The notes: a model not told the origin generated them from the letters alone. DNA of 26,627 bases from OMSK01 sp902492995 (GCA_902492995.1 CABUNR010000017.1:1-26627), one strand, 5' to 3'; numbered from the stretch's first letter, positions 1 through 8,311 are shown. Numbers and translations: made by a program.

Positions 1-57
1 ATAATAAAAGAGTCTTAAGAATTCATTATAAATACCCAAAACTCTTTACACTAAGTC

Positions 58-85
58 AAAAAAAAGCAGATTTTTTTCTGCTTTT
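58..85 (-). terminator. Rho-independent terminator of the pyk-GH31 unit
   Basis: Reading the minus strand, a 9-bp stem (62-70 with 77-85, AAAAGCAGA/TCTGCTTTT) with a six-base loop is followed by a T-run (A-run at 58-65). The right arm overlaps the GH31 stop codon at 84-86. Confidence 0.85.
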
Positions 86-2462
86 ATACCATATCCAAAT
101 ATTCTAATAATTTTAAGAATAAACGAATAAATTTTCTTTCTAAGCCTTGGGCTTCTAACTTTCTAATTGCAATTCTTTTTTTCTTAATAGATTCATTTCT
201 ATTTAGTATTTCATCTATCTTTTCTTTCATAATAGTATTAATTTGTAAATCAGAAATAATAGATTCAATATCATCCATAAATATTCTTTCTGCTGATATT
301 TCAATATCTCTACCCTTACATATAACTGTTAATTGAGCAGTTGTTGGAACATCTAAAACTTCAACCACAAAACTTGTATTTTTAGAATATTTATTAAAAT
401 TAACCTTTGTATTATTAATATATACTATAACATCTTGAGCAAATTTAGTATTTCTAAAATTAAAAGTATAATTTCTTTTATCAGGTATAATACCTGTTTT
501 ACCTTCTAATGGTCTTACAACAACAGTATAATTATTTTTAACATAAGTATATTCTATTGCTGTTAATAGATAATATCCATTTTTATAAAGCTCACTAACT
601 CCATCATCTTCATATAACTTATACGTATTACTTTTACCAGGAAAAATTTGTATTTCCATATCACGTGGAGGTGTCGTATCATTTATATTACTATTATGTC
701 CTAAAGGAATAATTGCTCCTGCTTTTACATAAACAGGATAATCTTCATCTTTAAAGAACGATAAATATTGCTTCCCACCAGCAAACCTTTTACCAGTAAC
801 ATAATCATACCAAGTACCACTAGGTAAATAAAATCTATGAATAACCCTATTCATAATATAATCCTTAACCTTAAGAATAGGAGAAATAAAAAATTCACTT
901 CCAAAGAAATACTCACTATTATATATAGGATCATCATATGCTTCTGGTTGTTCATAATAAAGAGGTATAATTAATGGCGTACCATATTTATGATATTTAT
1001 AACTTTCAGAATATAAATAAGGAATTAAGTTATGCCTTAACTTTAAATAATCCTTTGTTATTTTATAAGTTTTATAACTCCATTTCCAAGGTTCTCTTTT
1101 ATAAAATTTACCATCAGCACTACCAAATTTTAAAATAGGGCTAAATGTACCTAATTGAACAAATCTAGTATAAAGTTCATTATCTTCCATACCATTATAA
1201 TATCCACCAATATCATGAGCCCAAAAACTATTACCATTATTAGTTGCTAACATATTATATCTTGGAATCATTTTAAGAGTATCCCAACTAACAATTGTTT
1301 TACCAGAATAAGTAACAGGATATCTGTGTTCTCCAATATTAGAATTTCTAGTCATAATAAAAGGTCTTTTACGATAATCAAGTGCTCCATATTTATAATG
1401 ATAATAATCCATTGCCCACAACATATCTTTATTTTTAGCATCATTTATATCAATCCAAAAGAAATCAACCCCATCACTACTTAAAGGATTAATAAGATAA
1501 CTAAAATAAGCATTAATATAATTAATATTATATACATTAAATGGAACAACAACATTATCACTTGGATCTAATTTTTTAATAAATTCATAATTTCTCTCAA
1601 ATGGGTAAAATCCATTACTAGGATCTACATTAAGTCCTAATCTAATACCTTTAGAGTGAAGATAATTAATCATAACAGAAGGATTCATAAATTTTTCATT
1701 ATTCCAAGAAAAACCTGAATTAACTTTTTTAGATTCAAAACTATCAATGTGCCATCCTTTATCTAATAATATAATTGATAAAGGAATTTCTTTTTCATTA
1801 AAAGAATCAACTAATTCTTTAATAGAATTATCATCATAACTTATACTTCTACTCCACCAATTACCAAGTGCATATCTAGGTATTAAAGGAGGATAACCTG
1901 TTAGTTTATAATAATCATTTAAACATCCTAAATAATCATTTAAATACATAAAAAGATAAATATCTATACTATTAGTTTCTTTTTTTACAAGTTCATTTTG
2001 TCCATTAATTAAATAATTATTTGAATCATCTATACTAGCAAAACCATCTGTAGAATAAAGACCTCTTTTTAATTTTAACTTGTTGTTAGAATTTTCTATA
2101 GATATAGAAGGTGCTCCATAATTTCTAACTTCAGGATGCCCATAATACCATATCTTACCAGAATTTAAAAGTTCAACTTTTAAATTAGAAATAGGATTTA
2201 CTTTACCACCACCAAATGGTTTATTTTTTAAATATGTTAGCATAAAATATTTAGTTTTTATTAAAAGATACTTACTATCTTCATGATATTCAAAAATAGC
2301 TTGACCAAAATCTCTGTTTTTAACAAGTTGCGTTGGCATATCAACAAATATCCCCTCAGTACTATATTCAAGTCTAACTAATCTTTCAGATAATACAGTA
2401 ATCCTATAATAGTCCCCTTGAAAAATATTTTTTTTGCTTGCTTTTGAATAGTTATCATCCAT
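84..2462 (-). CDS. Glycoside hydrolase family 31 protein (alpha-glucosidase-like)
   Basis: GH31 TIM-barrel enzymes cut or transfer alpha-linked sugars. The N-terminal beta domain is followed by a barrel from about residue 190, with the nucleophile motif FFWIDIND (Asp338) and the HDIGG motif near 416-420, then C-terminal beta domains. There is no signal peptide, so it is probably cytosolic and acts on imported oligosaccharides. The usual acid/base motif SGD reads SGK here (Lys388), so the chemistry may be altered. I chose ATG at 2462 because AAAGGGG lies 8 bases upstream; an in-frame GTG at 2471 would overlap that Shine-Dalgarno. Its start is 15 bases after the pyruvate kinase stop, so the two are co-transcribed. 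About 792 aa. The family call is firm; the substrate is unknown. Confidence 0.88.
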   Translation of the reverse strand: MDDNYSKASKKNIFQGDYYRITVLSERLVRLEYSTEGIFVDMPTQLVKNRDFGQAIFEYHEDSKYLLIKTKYFMLTYLKNKPFGGGKVNPISNLKVELLNSGKIWYYGHPEVRNYGAPSISIENSNNKLKLKRGLYSTDGFASIDDSNNYLINGQNELVKKETNSIDIYLFMYLNDYLGCLNDYYKLTGYPPLIPRYALGNWWSRSISYDDNSIKELVDSFNEKEIPLSIILLDKGWHIDSFESKKVNSGFSWNNEKFMNPSVMINYLHSKGIRLGLNVDPSNGFYPFERNYEFIKKLDPSDNVVVPFNVYNINYINAYFSYLINPLSSDGVDFFWIDINDAKNKDMLWAMDYYHYKYGALDYRKRPFIMTRNSNIGEHRYPVTYSGKTIVSWDTLKMIPRYNMLATNNGNSFWAHDIGGYYNGMEDNELYTRFVQLGTFSPILKFGSADGKFYKREPWKWSYKTYKITKDYLKLRHNLIPYLYSESYKYHKYGTPLIIPLYYEQPEAYDDPIYNSEYFFGSEFFISPILKVKDYIMNRVIHRFYLPSGTWYDYVTGKRFAGGKQYLSFFKDEDYPVYVKAGAIIPLGHNSNINDTTPPRDMEIQIFPGKSNTYKLYEDDGVSELYKNGYYLLTAIEYTYVKNNYTVVVRPLEGKTGIIPDKRNYTFNFRNTKFAQDVIVYINNTKVNFNKYSKNTSFVVEVLDVPTTAQLTVICKGRDIEISAERIFMDDIESIISDLQINTIMKEKIDEILNRNESIKKKRIAIRKLEAQGLERKFIRLFLKLLEYLDMV

Positions 2463-2477
2463 ACTATTCACCCCTTT

Positions 2478-3893
2478 TTATAATTCTTCTATTTTCATAA
2501 AATTAGTATGCTTTACTTCTTTAAATGGATAACCTCCTGTAATAATAATTTTATCACCAGATAAAACATTCATATACTTACTAACTGAATTTTTAGATAA
2601 TTTTAGCATCATATCAAATGATTTTATTTCATCTACTAAAACAGGATATATACCATAATATAAATTTAAAATTCTAGCAGTTAAAACATCAGGTGTTAAA
2701 GCTATAATTGGTGAACTAGGTCTAAATCTACTTATTTTTTTGGCCGTATAACCACTAATAGTAGGTGTTACTATTGCTACACATTTAAGTCTTGATGCAC
2801 ATTCAACAACACTATATGCAACTCCACCTGTTATATCTTGCTTTTCTGTTCTCAAAGCTTTATCTAATAATTCATAATGATTAATATCACCTTCTGAAGT
2901 TTCTATTATCTTGTTCATCATAGAAATAGTAGAAACAGGATATTTTCCTTTAGTTGTTTCCCCTGTTAACATAATAGAATCAACCCCATCAATAATAGCA
3001 TTGGCAATATCACTAACTTCAGATCCATATGGTCTTACTTCTTGTTCTAATGTTGATAACATCTCAGTTGCAACAATACTAATTTTTGCTTGTATATGAC
3101 ATTTATTTATAATAGATTTTTGAATTCCAGGAATTCTCTCAAGTGGTACCTCAACACCAAGATCACTTCTAGAAACCATAATTCCATCACTAACTTTTAT
3201 TATTTCATCTAACTCATCTAATGCTTTTTCTTTTTCAATTTTAGATATTATAAGTGAATGATCATTATTATACTCAATTAATAAATCATTTAGTGATAAA
3301 ATATCTTCTGAACTTGAAACAAAAGATAAAGCTAAATAATCAATATTTTCTCTACTAGCAAATCTTATTGCTTCTTTATCTTGATCTGTTATAAAAGGTA
3401 TATTAAGTTTTGTATCTAGAACAATAATAGATTTATCATCTTCTATAAATCCCCCTTTTACAACCTCACATAATAAATAATCTTCACCCTTTTCAAGTAC
3501 TTTCAAATGAATTAATCCATTATCTATTTTCATGATAGTATTTGTTTTAACATCTTTAATTAAATTACTATATGAAACAGAAAACTTTGTTGAATCACCC
3601 ATAACTGGATTCATATAAATTCTTATTTTATCATTATCTTTTAAATAAGCTTTACCACCTATAAATTTGCCAACATTAATATCAGGTCCTTTTAAATCTA
3701 GTAAAATTGCTGTATTTGTTTTTAATTTTTTATCTATATTTCTAATTTTTGATACAATTTCACTACAAAAATCAATATTAGAATATTTCATATTTAATCT
3801 AGCAATATTCATACCATTTTCTATCATTTCTTCTAATATAATTTCATCTTTGCTTGCAGGTCCAATTGTTGCCATTATCTTAGTCTTTTTCAT
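2478..3893 (-). CDS. pyk: Pyruvate kinase, divergent
   Basis: It should convert phosphoenolpyruvate and ADP to pyruvate and ATP, the last ATP-forming step of glycolysis. The family hallmarks are visible: TIGPAS at the N-terminus, ARLN (Arg32, Asn34), LLDLKGP (66-70), the SKIEK segment with the catalytic Lys, DLGVE, and the loop ending MLTGETTKGKYP. Length 471 aa is normal and there is no extra C-terminal phosphotransferase-like domain. Several K+-site residues deviate: the usual NFSH is NMKY (Lys36), DTKGPEIR is DLKGPDIN (Leu67, Asp71, Asn73), and GDLG is SDLG. AGGGTGA precedes the ATG. It is first in a two-gene unit with a GH31 enzyme, linking sugar release to glycolysis. It could be a second, specialised pyk paralogue. 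Confidence 0.9.
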   Translation of the reverse strand: MKKTKIMATIGPASKDEIILEEMIENGMNIARLNMKYSNIDFCSEIVSKIRNIDKKLKTNTAILLDLKGPDINVGKFIGGKAYLKDNDKIRIYMNPVMGDSTKFSVSYSNLIKDVKTNTIMKIDNGLIHLKVLEKGEDYLLCEVVKGGFIEDDKSIIVLDTKLNIPFITDQDKEAIRFASRENIDYLALSFVSSSEDILSLNDLLIEYNNDHSLIISKIEKEKALDELDEIIKVSDGIMVSRSDLGVEVPLERIPGIQKSIINKCHIQAKISIVATEMLSTLEQEVRPYGSEVSDIANAIIDGVDSIMLTGETTKGKYPVSTISMMNKIIETSEGDINHYELLDKALRTEKQDITGGVAYSVVECASRLKCVAIVTPTISGYTAKKISRFRPSSPIIALTPDVLTARILNLYYGIYPVLVDEIKSFDMMLKLSKNSVSKYMNVLSGDKIIITGGYPFKEVKHTNFMKIEEL

Positions 3894-3911
3894 AGCATCA
3901 CCCTATTATTA

Positions 3912-3920
3912 ATTATATCA
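3912..3920 (-). promoter_or_regulatory. Extended -10 promoter for pyk-GH31
   Basis: The minus strand reads TGATATAAT, an extended -10 (TGN-TATAAT), 18 bases before the pyk ATG. No good -35 is visible. It sits directly beyond the terminator of the upstream gene. Confidence 0.55.
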
Positions 3921-3928
3921 ATTTTTTC

Positions 3929-3974
3929 AAAAAAAAAAAAGTATAAATTTAAACGAACTAATTATTTATACTTT
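3929..3974 (-). terminator. Rho-independent terminator of the SEDS gene
   Basis: An 11-bp stem pairs 3938-3948 with 3964-3974 (AAAGTATAAAT/ATTTATACTTT). On the minus strand a T-run follows, seen as an A-run at 3929-3940. It starts right after the stop codon at 3976-3978. Confidence 0.75.
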
Positions 3975-3975
3975 A

Positions 3976-5127
3976 TTAAGATTTATTTTCAATTGCAATT
4001 CTTTGTACAACAGCTAAAGAACATATAAGAGAAATAGTAAATGATCCACCATATGACAAAAAAGGAAGAGGAATACCTGTAAGTGGCATTATTCCAAATA
4101 AACCACCTAAATTAATTAAAATATGTAAAAATATATATGAAGCTATTCCAAGTGCTATATATCTTCCTCTAATAGTTGTACTATTTACTGATATATCAAG
4201 TATTTTCTTTAATATAGTAGCATACAAAATAAAAATTATTGTAGTCATAATTAAACCATATTGTTCTGCTATAATAGCAAATACACTATCTGTATGTGAT
4301 TCTGGAATATAAGAAATTTGTTTACTTTTACCAATACCTTGACCTAATATACCACCTGAATTTATAGCAATAAATCCATTACATATTTGGTACCCACCAC
4401 TTTCATAATTACTACAAGGATTAAAAAAGTTAAACCTACTTGATTGAGCATTTGATAAAATATCTCCTTTATTTAATAAAATAAATAACATAATAACGCC
4501 TAATACTGAACATAAACCAATTGTTCTTATTTTATCAACTCTAAGAATAGGACTAGTTATAAAAAGTATTGCAAAAATAACAGATATTACAATCATAGTT
4601 CCTAAATCTTTCTGTAAAAATATAATTACTGGAAAAAAAGCTCCAACTATCATTATTTTAAAGATAATATCATATTTTTCTCTTTGTTCTATTTTTTTAC
4701 TTCTTAATTTATTATAATATTTTTCAAATAACAGTGAAACACATACAATCATAACTGGTTTAGCAAATTCACTTGGTTGAAATGTAAAACCTTTTATATT
4801 TATCCAGTTATTATTTCCAGAATAAGTTGCTCCAAAACTTGTTAATGAAACAGCAAGTGATATAAAAGCAACTAAAATAAATACAAGAGGTCCAAGTAAT
4901 TTATATGATTTTGTAGGGGTTTTAATAATAAAGATTCCAATTACTACGCCAAGTAATATAGTTATTAATTGCCTAAAAAAATAACTATACAAATCATGAT
5001 TATATTTTAAAACAGCTGTTTGACTTGATGCAGATACAATATTAAGTAAACCAAAAATAAATAAAAGTGCAGTTAAAATAAATAAAGTTTTATCCATATT
5101 TTTTATTGCTTTACTTAATCCTCTCAT
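3976..5127 (-). CDS. SEDS-family peptidoglycan glycosyltransferase (FtsW/RodA/SpoVE)
   Basis: SEDS proteins polymerise lipid II into glycan strands, working with a class B penicillin-binding protein. This 383-aa protein has about ten hydrophobic segments and the family signatures: WINIKGFTFQPSEFAKP near 127-145, QKDLGT, GGILGQGIGKS, ESHTDSVFAIIAEQ (a conserved extracytoplasmic Asp), and TGIPLPFLSYGGS near the C-terminus. The last motif favours the FtsW/SpoVE branch over RodA, but I cannot assign it to division, elongation or spore cortex. It has its own promoter and terminator, and no penicillin-binding protein gene is adjacent. Confidence 0.88.
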   Translation of the reverse strand: MRGLSKAIKNMDKTLFILTALLFIFGLLNIVSASSQTAVLKYNHDLYSYFFRQLITILLGVVIGIFIIKTPTKSYKLLGPLVFILVAFISLAVSLTSFGATYSGNNNWINIKGFTFQPSEFAKPVMIVCVSLLFEKYYNKLRSKKIEQREKYDIIFKIMIVGAFFPVIIFLQKDLGTMIVISVIFAILFITSPILRVDKIRTIGLCSVLGVIMLFILLNKGDILSNAQSSRFNFFNPCSNYESGGYQICNGFIAINSGGILGQGIGKSKQISYIPESHTDSVFAIIAEQYGLIMTTIIFILYATILKKILDISVNSTTIRGRYIALGIASYIFLHILINLGGLFGIMPLTGIPLPFLSYGGSFTISLICSLAVVQRIAIENKS

Positions 5128-5143
5128 ATTATCACCTATCTTA

Positions 5144-5172
5144 ATTTTAACATATTATTAATTAATAAACAA
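5144..5172 (-). promoter_or_regulatory. Sigma-A type promoter for the SEDS gene
   Basis: On the minus strand TTGTTT (5167-5172), a 17-base spacer and TAAAAT (5144-5149) are seen, with TG one base before the -10. It lies just upstream of the gene start at 5127. Confidence 0.6.
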
Positions 5173-5318
5173 TTAAATTTTTAAACCCTTAACAAAATAT
5201 AAGATATATTTTTATCATTACTTAATTATAATCTATTTTATATACAATTTAAATAAGTTAAGTAACACTTTTTCAAATTGTGAGTAAAATATATTAGATA
5301 AGAATAGGAGGGATTTTT

Positions 5319-5474
5319 ATGTACTACTATGGTGGATACCAAGGTTATGGTTGTGGAAATCCATGCGGATATCAACAAAATGGTTATGGTGCTGGATATG
5401 GTGCAGCTGTAATTTTAGTTCTATTTATTTTATTAGTAATAATCATTGGCGCTAGAGCTTGGGATAGAAACTAA
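5319..5474 (+). CDS. Tiny YjcZ-like sporulation membrane protein
   Basis: This 51-aa protein has a Gly/Tyr-rich head (starting MYYYGGYQGYGCG) followed by one hydrophobic helix, AAVILVLFILLVIIIG, and a short tail ARAWDRN. The VILVLFILL-IIIG block is the mark of the tiny YjcZ-type transmembrane proteins found in spore-forming Bacilli, which are usually made in the mother cell or spore. AGGAGGG lies 7 bases before the ATG and a clear terminator follows. I found no convincing sporulation promoter. The gene call is solid; the function is unknown beyond the family link to spores. Confidence 0.82.
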   Translation: MYYYGGYQGYGCGNPCGYQQNGYGAGYGAAVILVLFILLVIIIGARAWDRN

Positions 5475-5498
5475 AAAAAACTCCATTAGGAGTTTTTT
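5475..5498. terminator. Shared convergent terminator
   Basis: A 10-bp stem AAAAAACTCC (5475-5484) / GGAGTTTTTT (5489-5498) has an ATTA loop. It lies between the stop codons of the YjcZ-like gene (+) and the PH-domain gene (-) and can end both. Confidence 0.85.
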
Positions 5499-5902
5499 TA
5501 AACTTTATCAAAATATGTTATTTTTCTTTCCATAACGTCATCTTCAATTGAATCTCTAAGTAATTTTCTAACGGCTTCACAATTAGCTATATTACGAATA
5601 TAAATTTTTTCACCAGCTCTACCACTTGTACTATGACTATCAACTATAACAGAAATAGTCCCAATATGAAGTAACCTTTGATATAATGAAATAGTTAAAT
5701 CAGGATCTTTAAGTAAATAAAGTTCTATTGTATTTATTTTTTGTTTAAAAAAACCTGTTTTTATTATAAGTTCATCCTTTGTAATTTGATATATTGTAAA
5801 ATTAAGATTAATTGTAGTTAAAAACCTTTGCCATAAACCAGAAGGTTTCCCTTCCCACTTTATCTCAAAATCAACATTACTAATACTTTTATCATCCTTC
5901 AT
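5498..5902 (-). CDS. Bacterial PH-domain (bPH_2 type) protein
   Basis: About 134 aa. After a polar start it carries the block YQITKDELIIKTGFFKQ, then IELYLLKDPDLT, LLHIGTISV and IRNIANCEAVRKLL. This is the usual layout of bacterial PH-like (PF03703-type) domains. Such domains often sit in membrane-associated proteins, but this one has no membrane helix when started correctly. I use ATG at 5902 because GAGGTGG precedes it by a few bases. The reading frame extends further upstream with a hydrophobic stretch, but that part overlaps the promoter and has no ribosome binding site. The role is unknown. Confidence 0.72.
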   Translation of the reverse strand: MKDDKSISNVDFEIKWEGKPSGLWQRFLTTINLNFTIYQITKDELIIKTGFFKQKINTIELYLLKDPDLTISLYQRLLHIGTISVIVDSHSTSGRAGEKIYIRNIANCEAVRKLLRDSIEDDVMERKITYFDKV

Positions 5903-5918
5903 AATCCACCTCAAACTA

Positions 5919-5947
5919 ATTATAACAAAACATATAAAAATGAGCAA
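5919..5947 (-). promoter_or_regulatory. Sigma-A type promoter for the PH-domain gene
   Basis: On the minus strand TTGCTC (5942-5947), a 17-base spacer and TATAAT (5919-5924) with an upstream TGN are seen. This supports the start at 5902. Confidence 0.65.
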
Positions 5948-5974
5948 ACCAATATTTATTTTTTTTTATATTTG

Positions 5975-5983
5975 TGATAAAAT
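5975..5983 (+). promoter_or_regulatory. Extended -10 promoter for def
   Basis: TGATAAAAT (TGN-TAAAAT) lies 21 bases before the def ATG. No clear -35 is seen. Confidence 0.5.
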
Positions 5984-6004
5984 AGCACTATTGGTGGTGG
6001 TTTG

Positions 6005-6565
6005 ATGTTTAAAAAGCTTGATATTATTGATGATATGAATAAAAAAGACTTAAAAATACTAAGAAGTGTTAGTAAAGAAGTTACATTTCCTTTATCAGAT
6101 AGTGATAAAGAAATAATAGAACACATAATTAAACACTTAACATATAGTCAAATAGAAAAATATGAAAAAAAATATGATTTACGACCTGGAATGGGATTAG
6201 CCTTTCCGCAACTTGGAATATTAAAAAGAATTATTGTTATTGTAGATGAATATGAAGATGGAAAATTCAAAAATTACGTTGTCATAAATCCAGAAATTGT
6301 AAGTAATTCAACGGAAATGATTGCCGCAGATGCTGGAGAAGGATGTTTAAGTGTTAATCGTGAAATTGAAGGGCATGTAAAAAGATATGCTAGAGTAACT
6401 GTTAGCGGATATGACATTGATGGTAATAAAATTAAAATTAGAGCGAGAGAAGAATTATCAATTGCTTTTCAACATGAAATAGATCACTTAAATGGTATTT
6501 TATTCTATGATAGAATAGATAAAAATAAACCATTCTATAGTGAATATGAATTAAGATTAATATAA
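6005..6565 (+). CDS. def: Peptide deformylase
   Basis: It removes the formyl group from the N-terminal methionine of new proteins and needs a divalent metal. All three family motifs are present: GMGLAFPQ (62-69, usual form GxGLAAxQ), EGCLS (Cys114, metal ligand) and QHEIDH (His157, Glu158, His161). At 186 aa, with the N-terminal extension and the insertion before EGCLS, it resembles the Gram-positive type 2 enzymes. I use ATG at 6005 with GGTGGTGG just upstream; an in-frame TTG directly before it is an alternative. It stands alone between its own promoter and terminator. Confidence 0.95.
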   Translation: MFKKLDIIDDMNKKDLKILRSVSKEVTFPLSDSDKEIIEHIIKHLTYSQIEKYEKKYDLRPGMGLAFPQLGILKRIIVIVDEYEDGKFKNYVVINPEIVSNSTEMIAADAGEGCLSVNREIEGHVKRYARVTVSGYDIDGNKIKIRAREELSIAFQHEIDHLNGILFYDRIDKNKPFYSEYELRLI

Positions 6566-6587
6566 CACTTTATGTGTTATTTTTTTT
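6562..6587 (+). terminator. Rho-independent terminator after def
   Basis: A 7-bp stem ATAACAC (6562-6568) / GTGTTAT (6574-6580) is followed by eight T (6580-6587). The stem overlaps the def stop codon. Confidence 0.75.
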
Positions 6588-6588
6588 G

Positions 6589-6597
6589 TGTTATAAT
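6589..6597 (+). promoter_or_regulatory. Extended -10 promoter for the ldh unit
   Basis: TGTTATAAT (TGN-TATAAT) starts immediately after the def terminator T-run. The expected start of transcription would leave only about ten bases before the small ORF at 6613. Confidence 0.6.
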
Positions 6598-6612
6598 AAA
6601 TTTGGTGATAAT

Positions 6613-6714
6613 ATGAATAATTTTAAGAAAAAAGCACTTTTATACACAGTTAAAATAATTATAACTGTTCTAATTGCATGTTTAGGTTGCATTTGGATAT
6701 ACTATAATGCATAA
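6613..6714 (+). CDS. 33-aa single-pass membrane peptide upstream of ldh
   Basis: A short frame with GGTGA a few bases before its ATG encodes a basic head (MNNFKKKALLY) and one hydrophobic helix (IIITVLIACLGCIWIYY). Its stop codon at 6712-6714 touches the AAGGAGG ribosome binding site of ldh, so the two would be translationally linked. I do not recognise a family. It may be a small membrane protein or a leader peptide. Support comes from the fitted promoter, ribosome site and spacing only. Confidence 0.5.
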   Translation: MNNFKKKALLYTVKIIITVLIACLGCIWIYYNA

Positions 6715-6724
6715 GGAGGATTAT

Positions 6725-7636
6725 ATGAACAATAAAGTTGTAATTATCGGATGTGGCAATGTTGGAATGAGCTATATATATGCTATGTTAAATCAAAGAA
6801 CATATGTAAATGAAATTGTCTTAATTGATTTAAACAAAGAAAGAATTATAGGAGAAGTAATGGATTTAAATCATTGTCTAGCATTTGCTCCATCTAAGAT
6901 TAATATTAAAGTTGGAGATTACAGTGATTGTAAAGATGCCAAAATAGTTTGTATAGCTGCAGGAGCAAATCAAAACCCAGGTGAAACTAGAATGGATTTA
7001 ATTAGTAAAAATAGTGTTATTTTTAAATCTATTGTAGAAAATGTTATGAAATATAATTTTAATGGAATATTTTTAGTAGCAACTAACCCACTTGATGTTA
7101 TGACATATCTAACATATAAATATTCAAAACTAAAACCTAATCAAGTTATTGGTAGTGGTACAAGCTTAGACACATCTAGATTAAGATATTTAATAAGTGA
7201 TAAATTAAAAATAAGTCCTAAAAATGTACATGCATATGTTATTGGAGAACATGGAGATTCAGAATTTGTTCCATGGAGTAATGCAAACATAGGACTTCAA
7301 AATATAAAAGATTATTTAAATCTAGAACAAATGAAAGAAATTGATACAGAAGTTAAAAATGCAGCATATAAAATAATAGAAAAAAAAGGTGCTACTTATT
7401 ATGGAATTGGTATGTGTTTAGTTAGAATTACTAATGCCATTTTAGGAGATGAAAATGCTATTCTAACTGTATCTAATTATGATAAAGAAAATGATATATA
7501 TATAGGGTTACCAGCCATCATTAATAAAAATGGTGTTAAAAATAAAATATATATTGAATTAAATAATGAGGAAACAAATAAATTACAAAACTCAATTAAT
7601 ATAATTAAAGATGCCATAAATAAAATAAAACAATAA
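6725..7636 (+). CDS. ldh: L-lactate dehydrogenase
   Basis: It reduces pyruvate to L-lactate while reoxidising NADH, the fermentative end step. The NAD fold GCGNVG (9-14) and Asp35 are present. The substrate loop GANQNPGETR has Gln83, which marks lactate rather than malate dehydrogenase, and Arg89. The active-site region shows SLDTSRLR (Asp149, Arg152) and GEHGDSE (His176). At 303 aa it is slightly shorter than typical, with no visible gap. I use ATG at 6725 because AAGGAGG lies five bases upstream; an in-frame ATG at 6707 would overlap the small upstream gene. A 33-aa membrane peptide precedes it in the same unit. Confidence 0.95.
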   Translation: MNNKVVIIGCGNVGMSYIYAMLNQRTYVNEIVLIDLNKERIIGEVMDLNHCLAFAPSKINIKVGDYSDCKDAKIVCIAAGANQNPGETRMDLISKNSVIFKSIVENVMKYNFNGIFLVATNPLDVMTYLTYKYSKLKPNQVIGSGTSLDTSRLRYLISDKLKISPKNVHAYVIGEHGDSEFVPWSNANIGLQNIKDYLNLEQMKEIDTEVKNAAYKIIEKKGATYYGIGMCLVRITNAILGDENAILTVSNYDKENDIYIGLPAIINKNGVKNKIYIELNNEETNKLQNSINIIKDAINKIKQ

Positions 7637-7657
7637 GTCTTACAAACTTATTGTTTT
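7627..7657. terminator. Shared convergent terminator
   Basis: A 12-bp stem (7627-7638 with 7646-7657) contains CAATAAG/CTTATTG flanked by A- and T-runs. It overlaps the 3' ends of both ldh (+) and the next gene (-) and can stop transcription from both sides. Confidence 0.8.
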
Positions 7658-8253
7658 TTATATTTCATTTTTGGTGTAATAGCACTTAAATAATAATCTG
7701 ATATATAAGTAATTTCTCCATCAATATTTTTTCCTGTATAAATTTCTATTTCTTTTTTTAATTCATATAATTTTTTTAAATTGTCTTGATAATTAAGATC
7801 ATCTACTTTACCATTTACTCCTATAAATACATTTTTATTACAACTAATTAACTTTTTTAATATTTCTAAATCATCATAATATAAATCTGATACATAAAAA
7901 TTAATAAAATTAAGTAATCTTTTTTTATCACAATAATTTAAATAAACATCATTTTTATTAATTGAAATAGAGCCATTTATCGAAACAACTTTATTATAAA
8001 GTCTTTCATCTTTTCCTTTATTAGAAAGTGATATACCAATTGCATCATTTTCTATATAAGGTAAAATAGAATTAATTTCTGAACTATTAAATTCAAGTAC
8101 TCCCCTTTTAGGAATAAAATCCATTGTCTCTAAAAACTTTTCATATAAACTTAATATATATTTTTTTTCATTTAACCAATTTTCTAATAATATTTTACTA
8201 CCTTTTTTACTTCCAATATTTCTACACTTTTCAAATTCTTGAATGTAATCCAT
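7648..8253 (-). CDS. Hypothetical protein, 201 aa
   Basis: I do not recognise this protein. It is soluble, rich in Lys, Asn and Ile, and has no signal peptide or membrane helix. It opens with a likely helical region (1-45) and then alternates short strands and helices, with no metal- or nucleotide-binding motif visible. GGGGTGG precedes the ATG and a strong promoter lies upstream, so it is a real single-gene unit. It ends in the terminator shared with ldh. Confidence 0.7.
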   Translation of the reverse strand: MDYIQEFEKCRNIGSKKGSKILLENWLNEKKYILSLYEKFLETMDFIPKRGVLEFNSSEINSILPYIENDAIGISLSNKGKDERLYNKVVSINGSISINKNDVYLNYCDKKRLLNFINFYVSDLYYDDLEILKKLISCNKNVFIGVNGKVDDLNYQDNLKKLYELKKEIEIYTGKNIDGEITYISDYYLSAITPKMKYKKQ

Positions 8254-8276
8254 AAAACCACCCCAAATACAAAAGT

Positions 8277-8305
8277 ATTATAACAAAAAATATATTTATT
8301 TTCAA
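8277..8305 (-). promoter_or_regulatory. Sigma-A promoter for the 201-aa gene
   Basis: On the minus strand TTGAAA (8300-8305), exactly 17 bases, then TATAAT (8277-8282) with an upstream TGN. This is one of the best housekeeping promoters in the window. Confidence 0.8.
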
Positions 8306-8311
8306 CATTAA

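Noticed and set aside
7..47. Inverted repeat AAAGAGT / ACTCTTT at the window start
   Set aside because: The arms are only seven bases with a 27-base gap and no T-run, so a terminator or operator cannot be supported.
2911..3099. Open frame on the plus strand inside pyk
   Set aside because: It lies wholly inside a clear pyruvate kinase gene on the other strand, with no ribosome site or recognisable product.
3667..3912. Open frame on the plus strand across the pyk start
   Set aside because: It mirrors pyk codons and gives a low-complexity hydrophobic product; no promoter or ribosome site.
5261..5296. Sigma-K promoter before the YjcZ-like gene at 5319
   Set aside because: AATATATTA is close to a -10, but the nearest AC is 19 or more bases away, too far for the usual spacing.
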